Source: Thermoleophilia bacterium
GTDB taxonomy: Bacteria > Actinomycetota > Thermoleophilia > Gaiellales > Gaiellaceae
Direction: 5' to 3'
Length of the DNA: 5,606 nucleotides
NCBI GenBank assembly: GCA_025936595.1
Contig: JAICTB010000155.1
Span: 1 to 5,606 of the forward strand
The notes under the pieces are model-generated. The model had not been told where the DNA came from. It saw nothing but the letters and a program-made list of their open reading frames with translations, and did no database searches. Made by a program: the position numbers and the translations under genes. Shown piece after piece: positions 1-5,220 of the stretch (within the stretch, counting starts at the first letter, position 1; every line of letters begins with the position of its first letter).

Positions 1-1431
1 AAGTCGGCGCCCGAGGGCTGGTACCTCGTCTATTGGCGTGCGATCTCCGTCGACGGCCACCCCGTGCGCGGCGCGTTCACCTTCGCCGTCGGGCCGAATG
101 CGGGGCCTGCGCCGCAGTTCTCGATCCCGTCGATCTCGGAGACGGCGGCGACGCCGCGGCTGCTGATCGCGCGCTGGGTGGTTTTTCTCTCGGTGATGGG
201 TGCGATCGGGCTCGCGGCCCTCAGGCTCGCGATCGCACGTCCGGTCGCCCAGCGCGTCGACGGGTCGAAGTTGCGCGCCGTCTCGCTCGCGTTCGGGATC
301 GTCTCCGCGATCGGGCTCGTCGCGATCCCCGTGTACTTCCTGCTCGCGACCGCGGACTTCGCGCTGCGCTCGGTGTTCGCAGTCGGCGCACTCGTGCCGC
401 TCGTGCGCGTGTCGGCGTTCGGGCGCGGCTACGTCGATCTCTGGATCTGCTTCGCGCTCTTCGTCGCAGCGGCGGCGCTCGCGATCCGGATCGACCGCCC
501 CGAGCGTGAGCGGCGGTCGATCGCGGAGCTGCTCGCGTTCACCGGCGTGGGCTTCGCCGCCGCCGCCGCGCTACTCGTGCCCGGCGCCGCCGGTCACGCC
601 GCGCAGACGACGCCGCGCGGACTCTCGCTGTTTCTCGACTGGGCGCACCTCGCCGCGGGCTCGGTCTGGGTGGGCGGGCTCGCCGGCCTCCTCGTCCTCT
701 GGCGCAGCCTTCCGGTTGCCTCGCGGACGGCTGGGCTCGTCGTTGCCGTGCCGCGGTTCTCGAACACCGCGCTCGCCTCCGTGGTCGTCCTCGTCGCGTC
801 GGGAATCGGCGCCTCGCTCCTGCACCTACCGACGCTCGAATCGTTGTGGCAGACCTCGTACGGGCAGGCGCTGCTCGTCAAGATCGGGCTGCTGCTGGGC
901 GCGATCGTGCTCGCGTCCGTCAACCTGCTGCGCGCGAAGCCGCGGCTCGAGCGGCCTCGCTCGGCCCTCCTGCTCCGCCGCCTTGTCGCCGGCGAGACGC
1001 TGCTCGTCGCCGCCGCGGTGTTCGCCGCCGCGGTCCTCTCGTCGCTCGCTCCTCCGTCGAAGGCACTCGCGTCGGTGGGCAGTGCGAGCGCGCACGTGGG
1101 GCCGGGGGCGGTCAGGTCCGTCGTGCAGAAGGACGGTTACACACTCACTGTCGGCGTCGCGCCGAACAAGGCGGCGGTGCCCAACTCGTTCGACCTGCGC
1201 ATCACGAAGGGCGGTCAGCCCGTCCGCGGCGCCGAGGTCGTGCTCACGTTCGAGATGCTGGACATGGAGATGGGCAACCAGGCCTACAGACTGACCGAGA
1301 CCGCGCCAGGCGTGTACACGCATGCCGCTCCCGCGCTCGTGATGGTCGGGCACTGGGGGCTCTCCTTCAGCGTGACACCGCGCGGCGGGCAGCCGTTCGA
1401 CGTCCTGCTGGTCGACAGGGCGAACGGATGA
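1..1431 (+). CDS. CopC-CopD copper resistance/transport fusion with C-terminal YtkA/FixH-like domain (5' end outside window)
   Basis: The frame is open from base 1, so the start lies upstream; 476 codons are visible. The first ~28 codons (YLVYWRAISVDGHPVRG, then a FTFAV strand) match the end of a CopC domain, the extracytoplasmic copper-binding beta-sandwich. About eight hydrophobic segments follow, from codon ~54 to ~350, as in CopD. They include the CopD-like stretch DWAHLAAGSVWVGG (codons ~213-226, with its His), TSYGQALLVK (~285-294), and a last helix ending in APP. The final ~100 residues form a soluble domain, probably on the outer face, with the YtkA/FixH pattern: a strand with VLTFEMLDMEMG, then a PGVY turn and VGHWGLSFSV. 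Its Met and His residues could bind copper, which is inference. CopC-CopD fusions are known to take part in copper uptake or tolerance at the membrane; the direction of transport cannot be read here. The stop overlaps the next ATG (ATGA), indicating translational coupling. Confidence 0.9.
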   Translation, partial: KSAPEGWYLVYWRAISVDGHPVRGAFTFAVGPNAGPAPQFSIPSISETAATPRLLIARWVVFLSVMGAIGLAALRLAIARPVAQRVDGSKLRAVSLAFGIVSAIGLVAIPVYFLLATADFALRSVFAVGALVPLVRVSAFGRGYVDLWICFALFVAAAALAIRIDRPERERRSIAELLAFTGVGFAAAAALLVPGAAGHAAQTTPRGLSLFLDWAHLAAGSVWVGGLAGLLVLWRSLPVASRTAGLVVAVPRFSNTALASVVVLVASGIGASLLHLPTLESLWQTSYGQALLVKIGLLLGAIVLASVNLLRAKPRLERPRSALLLRRLVAGETLLVAAAVFAAAVLSSLAPPSKALASVGSASAHVGPGAVRSVVQKDGYTLTVGVAPNKAAVPNSFDLRITKGGQPVRGAEVVLTFEMLDMEMGNQAYRLTETAPGVYTHAAPALVMVGHWGLSFSVTPRGGQPFDVLLVDRANG

Positions 1432-1532
1432 ACGTGCGCCTGCGCCTCCTTGCGTCGCTCGTCGCGCTCGGCTGCGGCGCGGCGGCGGTCGTCGTCGTGA
1501 TCCTGCTCGTGAGGGACGCACTTGGCTTTTAG
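1428..1532 (+). CDS. 34-residue single-span membrane peptide in the copper operon
   Basis: This short reading frame starts at an ATG that overlaps the stop codon of the CopC-CopD gene (ATGA) and ends at a TAG inside the next gene. An AGGG lies about 7 bases before the start. The peptide is a basic N-terminus (MNVRLRL), one hydrophobic segment at about residues 7-28 with a cysteine at position 16 and a run of valines, and a short tail RDALGF. This is a complete small membrane protein or an uncleaved signal anchor. The overlap at both ends, an arrangement typical of coupled genes, is the main reason to believe it is expressed. No family is recognised. It might assist the copper protein or the following secreted protein, but nothing in the sequence shows a function. 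Alternatively it only carries ribosomes across the junction. Confidence 0.6.
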   Translation: MNVRLRLLASLVALGCGAAAVVVVILLVRDALGF

Positions 1533-2136
1533 AGCTCTTGTCCTGCTCGCGGCGGTGTTCCTCGCGTGCGCGCCGGTCGCGCGCGCCGACGGCGACCCAG
1601 CGAGCGACTACCTGCTCACGCAGACCACGTTCGTGCCGCCGGACCTCGGGATCTCGGACGCGGATGCGGCCCGGCTCGCGACCGCCGTGCAGGGCGCGCG
1701 CGCCGGTGGGTACACGATCCGCGTCGCGCTGATCGGCAGCCGCTACGACCTCGGATCGGTCGGCTCGCTCTACGGACAGCCGAAGTTGTATGCGCGCTTC
1801 CTCGGCAAGGAGCTGACGCTCGTCTACCACGGCCGGCTGCTCGTCGTCATGCCGCAGGGATACGGCGTCTCGCGTGCCGGCACGCTGATCCCGGCCGAGC
1901 AGGCGACGGTCGATCGGCTGCAGCCGCCCGGCGCCCCTCCGGCGAACCTGCTCGCCTCGGCGATCGAGGCCGTGCGGCGGCTGGCGGCGCGCGGCGGCGT
2001 CACCGTGCCGGTGCCGCCGCCGGCGCAGAGCGGCGGGTCGAGCTTCCCGTGGATCTGGATCGTCGTCGGCCTGCTCGTCGCGGCGGCGCTCGCGGCCGGC
2101 GGCTCGCTGACCTACCGCTCGCGCGCGTCGCGATAG
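1522..2136 (+). CDS. Secreted, C-terminally membrane-anchored protein, possibly TPM-domain-like
   Basis: The product is 204 residues from a TTG start. An in-frame TGA at 1510-1512 excludes an earlier start, later GTG codons would cut into the signal peptide, and a purine-rich GTGAGGGA (1509-1516) is suitably placed. Residues 1-22 form a signal peptide ending in a plausible signal peptidase I site (ARA before Asp23). The exported part (~23-170) begins with an acidic/polar stretch. It has a helix-like segment SDADAARLATAV and strands TIRVALIG and RLLVVMPQGYGV, in an order that recalls TPM (YgcG/Psb32) domains; this match is by pattern only and weak. A proline-rich linker (~163-170) leads to a transmembrane helix at ~175-194 and a basic tail, so the domain should sit outside the membrane. 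The gene overlaps the 34-residue peptide frame by 11 bp and probably shares its operon with the copper protein. The 3' end overlaps the opposite-strand gene by 25 bp. Confidence 0.85.
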   Translation: MAFRALVLLAAVFLACAPVARADGDPASDYLLTQTTFVPPDLGISDADAARLATAVQGARAGGYTIRVALIGSRYDLGSVGSLYGQPKLYARFLGKELTLVYHGRLLVVMPQGYGVSRAGTLIPAEQATVDRLQPPGAPPANLLASAIEAVRRLAARGGVTVPVPPPAQSGGSSFPWIWIVVGLLVAAALAAGGSLTYRSRASR

Positions 2137-2906
2137 AGCGGCCAGAGCGACGCTCCGTGAATCGCGAGCGCGCACGTGAGCGCGACCGCGAACGCGACGC
2201 CGATGCTCGCGCGTGTGAGCAGGACGGTCAGCAGGAAGAAGAACGTGACGAACGCGAAGAGGCCGAGCAGGAGGCCGCGCAGGACGCGGATCGCCGCGGC
2301 GGGGCCTTCGCTTCGGTGCGCGAACCCGGCGAGCACGGCCGTGTAGAGCGGGTAGACGGTGAGGAGGCCGCTGAGCCGCGCGCCGAGCACCGTCGCGAGG
2401 CCGGTCAGCAGGAGGAGCAGTCCGGTCGCGACGACCGCTCGTGCGGGGAGCTCCCACCGAGGCGGCAGCACCTCGTCGCGGAGCTCGAGCTTCAGGCGCG
2501 GCAGGAGCCGCAGCGCCGCGACGAGGACGAGCAAGGAGACGAGCGCGAGAGGCGCGAGCGGGACGGGGAGGCTCGGGTCGAGGGGGAGGAGCTCCGCAGC
2601 GAGCCCGACGACGGCGAACGACGCCGAGCCGGCGGCGAGCGCGAACGGCCAGGTCGTGCGGCGTGCGGCCTGCGCCCAGCCGAGGCAGAAGCCCGCCTCG
2701 GCGAGCGTTCCGGAGAGCGAGCCGACGCTCGCACGTGCGGCGAACTGCCTTCCCTGCTCGACGGCGAAGAAGAGCGTGATCGGACCCGACATCAACGGCA
2801 GCCCGACGAGCCAGCCGCTCACCGCGCCTCCGAACCTGCGGCCGACGAGCGTCGTCGCGACGACGATCGCCGGCGTGAGCGCGAGCTTTGCGACGAGCGT
2901 CCACAT
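2112..2906 (-). CDS. Polytopic membrane protein of unknown function
   Basis: The product is 264 residues and mostly hydrophobic, with about eight predicted membrane helices and very few charged residues between them. The N-terminal half has a well-marked stretch, RRFGGAVSGWLVGLPLMSGP, followed by a helix and VEQGRQFAA. Gly/Pro-rich motifs of this kind often mark conserved family signatures, but I cannot name the family. A charged loop (LKLELRDEVLPPRWELP) lies near the middle, and the protein ends WPLYRDARER. The start is ATG; an in-frame TGA lies one codon upstream, so no longer form is possible, and the Shine-Dalgarno sequence is weak (GAGC). The gene converges on the TPM-like gene with a 25-bp overlap of coding ends. 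It appears to be transcribed alone from the intergenic region to its right. Transport or a lipid-related role would be guesses. Confidence 0.85.
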   Translation of the reverse strand: MWTLVAKLALTPAIVVATTLVGRRFGGAVSGWLVGLPLMSGPITLFFAVEQGRQFAARASVGSLSGTLAEAGFCLGWAQAARRTTWPFALAAGSASFAVVGLAAELLPLDPSLPVPLAPLALVSLLVLVAALRLLPRLKLELRDEVLPPRWELPARAVVATGLLLLLTGLATVLGARLSGLLTVYPLYTAVLAGFAHRSEGPAAAIRVLRGLLLGLFAFVTFFFLLTVLLTRASIGVAFAVALTCALAIHGASLWPLYRDARER

Positions 2907-2909
2907 TGC

Positions 2910-2990
2910 TCAGCGGGCGAACGCCCAGCTCATCGTCGATCCGCCGGCAGCGAAGCTGTACCGGTGACCGAAGATGCGGCAGGCGAGCAC
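2910..2990 (-). CDS. Possible tiny Cys/His peptide or relic of a small zinc-ribbon-like gene
   Basis: On the minus strand, just before the 264-residue membrane protein, a short frame runs from a GTG to a TGA and could encode 26 residues. The segment CRIFGHRYSF, followed by a glycine pair and STMSW then R, resembles the start of small actinobacterial proteins of the style C-x-x-x-GHR[YW]-x-F-x-x-x-G-x-TM-x-W-x-C-x-R. That resemblance is from memory. Where those proteins continue with a second cysteine and a zinc-ribbon-like part, this frame has Phe (WAFAR) and then stops. Its TGA is in frame with, and one codon (GCA) before, the membrane gene's ATG. The GTG has no visible Shine-Dalgarno sequence and a TAG lies four codons upstream. 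It may be a truncated remnant, a tiny leader peptide, or chance. Confidence 0.3.
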   Translation of the reverse strand: MLACRIFGHRYSFAAGGSTMSWAFAR

Positions 2991-3076
2991 GTGCGCGAGC
3001 TAATCATGTCAACCGGGCGATCCGACGCGGCGGGTACGACCGTAGTCGGGGAGGTGGGATCAGCAACTGGACGGCA

Positions 3077-3248
3077 CTAGATGATTGATCGGGAATTCAC
3101 CGCCGCCGCGGATGGGGGCCTGCACACGGCGCATTGCGCCCGCCGTGCCCGGCGCCAAGGCCTACCGGCCTTGACCCCGGTCACGTCGACCACACTGCTT
3201 GGTGCAGACCCTCCCCGCGACAACGGCAATTCCCGATCAACCATCTAG
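3077..3248. repeat. 172-bp imperfect palindrome (foldback element), possible MITE or structured RNA
   Basis: The two ends are inverted copies: 3077-3097 matches the reverse complement of 3228-3248 at 20 of 21 positions (each arm begins CTAGATG and includes TTGATCGGGAATT). The symmetry continues inward: 3100-3111 with 3215-3226 (9 of 12), 3120-3125 with 3202-3207 (6 of 6), and 3144-3162 with 3167-3185 (16 of 19), around a central TACC loop at 3163-3166. The innermost hairpin CAAGGCC-TACC-GGCCTTG is perfect. The section 3126-3143 against 3186-3201 aligns poorly; on the left arm it has its own local hairpin, CACGGCG (3125-3131) with CGCCGTG (3141-3147), which includes GGCGC-ATT-GCGCC. No coding frame is supported inside. 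CTAG at both outer ends could be a 4-bp target duplication but is itself palindromic, so this is undecidable. It could be a non-autonomous foldback transposon, a structured RNA or a regulatory hairpin of the permease leader. Confidence 0.85.
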
Positions 3249-3257
3249 GCTCCGGCG

Positions 3258-4202
3258 ATGGCGCGCTACGTCCTCGCTCGGCTCGCTTCCAGCGTCGTTC
3301 TCTTCTTCGCGATCACCTTCTTCGTCTTCGTCGCGTTCTTCGTGATGCCGTCCGACTCGCGCAGCGAGCGGCACATGAGCAGCGCCTATCGCATCCACGG
3401 GTCGATGTCTGGCGGCTACGCGCACTACGTGTGGAGCCTCGTCCGCCACGGCGACCTCGGCCACTCCTACCAGACGCGTGAAGCGGTCACGGCGCGCCTG
3501 CTGCACGCCGCGCCGGTGACGCTGTCCCTCGTTGCGGGCGGCCTCGTCGTCTTGCTCCTGATCGCGATCCCGCTCGGGATCTGCGCGGCACTGCACCCGC
3601 GCTCGCTGCTCGATCGGACGGCGACAGGCTTCGTGCTGGTCGGGCTCTGCGCCCACCCGGTGTGGATGGCGCTGATGCTGAGCTATCTGTTCGGCCACTA
3701 CCTCCATGTCCTCCCGGCTGTTGGCTACTGCGGCCTCGAGTCGCTCTCGACCGGGTGCGACGGCCTGGCGCAGTGGACGACGCATCTGCTGCTGCCGTGG
3801 TTCACGTTCGGCCTCCTGAACGCGGCGCTCTTCATGACGATGATGCGCGCGCTGCTCCGCGAGGAGCTGAGCGAGGAGTACGTCCGTACCGCGCGCGCCA
3901 AGGGCGCAGGCAGCGCCCGCATCGTGCGCGCGCATCTGCTGAAGAACGTGACGCTTCCGCTTCTGACGCTCATCGCCGTCAACGCGGGGACGGCGCTCGC
4001 CGGCGTCGTCTTCGTCGAGTCCGCCTTCGACCTGCCGGGCCTCGGCGGCATCCTGCGCCAGTCGACGCTGCGACGCGACCTGCCGATGATCGCCGGCAGC
4101 GTCGTCTTCCTCACTGTAACGATCGTGGTATTGAACCTGCTCGTCGACCTCGCCTACCTCGCCCTCGACCCGCGCATCCGCAGGTCGGCGGCTGCGGCGT
4201 GA
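3258..4202 (+). CDS. ABC transporter permease, DppB/OppB (peptide/nickel) family
   Basis: The product is 314 residues, the usual length for the family. It opens with the typical N-terminus (MARYVLARLASSVVLFFAIT) and first helix, then a periplasmic segment ending in the family's GDLG (65-68) and SYQTREAVTARLLHAAPVTLSL. The central helices contain the EAA loop that docks on the ATPase, EEYVRTARAKGAGSARIVRAHLLKN (split here as EEYVRTARAKG at ~206-216 and HLLKN at ~226-230). Then come the conserved VESAFDLPGLGGIL (~253-266), RRDLPMI and the C-terminal DPRIR. The loop after the first helix has MPSDS where many members have PGDP. Two cysteines (158 and 167) in an outer loop could form a disulfide. 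An in-frame TAG at 3246-3248 fixes the start at or after this ATG. These permeases work as DppB-DppC pairs with two ATPases and a binding protein, none of which is visible here, so the substrate is unknown. Confidence 0.93.
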   Translation: MARYVLARLASSVVLFFAITFFVFVAFFVMPSDSRSERHMSSAYRIHGSMSGGYAHYVWSLVRHGDLGHSYQTREAVTARLLHAAPVTLSLVAGGLVVLLLIAIPLGICAALHPRSLLDRTATGFVLVGLCAHPVWMALMLSYLFGHYLHVLPAVGYCGLESLSTGCDGLAQWTTHLLLPWFTFGLLNAALFMTMMRALLREELSEEYVRTARAKGAGSARIVRAHLLKNVTLPLLTLIAVNAGTALAGVVFVESAFDLPGLGGILRQSTLRRDLPMIAGSVVFLTVTIVVLNLLVDLAYLALDPRIRRSAAAA

Positions 4203-4205
4203 CGC

Positions 4206-5111
4206 TCAGGCCGCCTCGAGCGCCTCGACGAGCTCGTCCTTGTCCATCTGCGAGCGGCCGGGGATGTCCGCCTGCTGTGCGAGCTTCATCAGCTCCGCCT
4301 TCGTCTTCGAGCCGAGGTCGCCGTCTCTCGACGCGCGGCGGCCGCTCTTCGCGCCGCTCAGGCTGAGACGCAGCGCCTCCATCAGATCCGGGATCTCCTC
4401 CTCCTCGCGTCCCGCGGCGACGTGCGTCTTCTTTCCCTTGCGCTTGTCCTCGATCAGCTTGCAGAGCGCGTCGCGGTAGGTGTCATTGTACTTCCCCGGC
4501 TCGAACGTTCCCGACAACGAGTCGATCAGCTGCCGGGCCAGCTCGAGCTCACGCCGCTCGACCTTCGCGTACGCCGGCTTGATCTCATCGAGCGGCTTGA
4601 CCTCGTCGGCGAAGTACATCTGCTCGAGCGTCAGCACGCCGTCGCGCACGCGAACGCAGCCGAGGTTCTGCCGGTCGCGCATGACGAACTTGGTGATCCC
4701 GGCGACGCCCGAATCCTCCAGCGCCTTGACCAGCAGCGCGTACACCTTCTCCGCGCCTTCCTGCGGCCCGATGTAATAGGTGTGGCGGAAGTAGATCGGG
4801 TCGATTTCCTCGTAGGGAACGAAGTCGCTGACGTCGATCGACTTGTACCCCTCGACGCGCGCCGCCTCGAAGTCCTCGTCGCTCATGTACACGAACTCGC
4901 CCTTCCTGTACTCGAACGCCTTCACGATCTCGTCGTCGGGGACCGGCTTGCCTTCCGCCTTGCAGATCTTCTCGTAGCCGATCCGGCTGTCGTCCTTCTC
5001 GTGCACGAAGTGAAAGTGCAGCGTGTGCTCGGCGACCGCGCTGTACAGGCGCACGGGAACGTTGACGAGCCCGAACGAGATCGAACCGGTCCAGAGCGAG
5101 CGGGGCGGCAT
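4206..5111 (-). CDS. ku: Bacterial Ku, DNA end-binding protein of non-homologous end joining
   Basis: The product is 301 residues. Bacterial Ku forms a homodimeric ring on double-strand DNA ends and recruits ligase LigD. The hallmark N-terminus WTGSISFGLVNVPVRLYSAV (7-26) is intact, followed by the beta-barrel core: FHFVHEKDDSRIGYEKIC (33-50), FEAARVEGYKSIDVSDFVP (81-99), DPIYFRHTYYIGP (104-116) and KALEDSGVAGITKFVMR (129-145). After the core come ARQLIDSL and YNDTYRDAL (208-216), typical of the family. A lysine-rich linker with an acidic EEEE stretch (225-240) precedes a C-terminal SAP/Rho-N-like segment, SKTKAELMKLAQQADIPGRS (268-287), seen in some actinobacterial Ku proteins and probably DNA-binding. 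The frame stays open far upstream, but homology puts the start at this ATG. No ligD is seen next to it. The stop lies 3 bp from the permease stop, with no terminator visible between. Confidence 0.97.
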   Translation of the reverse strand: MPPRSLWTGSISFGLVNVPVRLYSAVAEHTLHFHFVHEKDDSRIGYEKICKAEGKPVPDDEIVKAFEYRKGEFVYMSDEDFEAARVEGYKSIDVSDFVPYEEIDPIYFRHTYYIGPQEGAEKVYALLVKALEDSGVAGITKFVMRDRQNLGCVRVRDGVLTLEQMYFADEVKPLDEIKPAYAKVERRELELARQLIDSLSGTFEPGKYNDTYRDALCKLIEDKRKGKKTHVAAGREEEEIPDLMEALRLSLSGAKSGRRASRDGDLGSKTKAELMKLAQQADIPGRSQMDKDELVEALEAA

Positions 5112-5210
5112 GCGCCGTTCTTCGCCGGAACGGCTGGCGGGAAAACACGCTGCCGCGAGCCGAACCGACCGCGCCTGCCGTGCGAACAACGCGGCGGGGT
5201 CGCAACGAGT

Positions 5211-5218
5211 AGGAGGAG
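5211..5218 (+). promoter_or_regulatory. Strong Shine-Dalgarno sequence of the ferritin-like gene
   Basis: AGGAGGAG lies just before the ATG at 5221 and is the best ribosome-binding site in the window. It decides the start of the ferritin-like gene and suggests efficient translation. The remaining ~100 bp back to Ku show no clear promoter or operator. Confidence 0.8.
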
Positions 5219-5220
5219 AG

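Larger units (their letters stand above)
2907..3257. other. Divergent intergenic region of about 350 bp
   Basis: This gap separates the leftward membrane gene from the rightward permease gene and should contain both promoters. Besides the tiny Cys/His frame at its left end and the long palindrome that fills its right half, I see nothing firm in 2991-3076. A TTGACA-like hexamer on the minus strand (3007-3012) lacks a convincing partner. I see no tRNA, no riboswitch that I recognise and no poly-T terminator. The permease start lies 9 bp after the palindrome and has only a poor ribosome-binding sequence (GGCTCCGGCG). Confidence 0.6.

Noticed and set aside
826..2904. 692-codon open frame on the minus strand, and a 504-codon one on the plus strand at 1566-3080
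   Set aside because: Both are Arg/Ala/Gly-rich translations in frames shadowing well-supported genes. Long stop-free shadow frames are expected at this GC content.
2984..3012. TTGACA hexamer on the minus strand (3007-3012) as a promoter for the membrane gene
   Set aside because: No TANNNT-like -10 element occurs 16-18 bases downstream, so the hexamer alone is not enough.
3003..3076. tRNA-like or other RNA gene between the tiny frame and the palindrome
   Set aside because: No T-loop GGTTCGANTCC, acceptor pairing or anticodon arm could be found.
3171..3200. TTGACC (3171-3176) as a -35 element for the permease
   Set aside because: It belongs to the palindrome's inner stem, and the expected -10 position is GC-rich without a match.
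4200..4366. GTGA overlap at the end of the permease gene that could start a dppC partner
   Set aside because: The frame translates to Arg/Pro/Ser-rich sequence without the first membrane helix of DppC and lies antisense to Ku.
4503..4510. GAACGTTC palindrome as a LexA/SOS site for Ku
   Set aside because: It is inside the Ku coding region and lacks the spacer of actinobacterial SOS boxes (GAAC-N4-GTTC).
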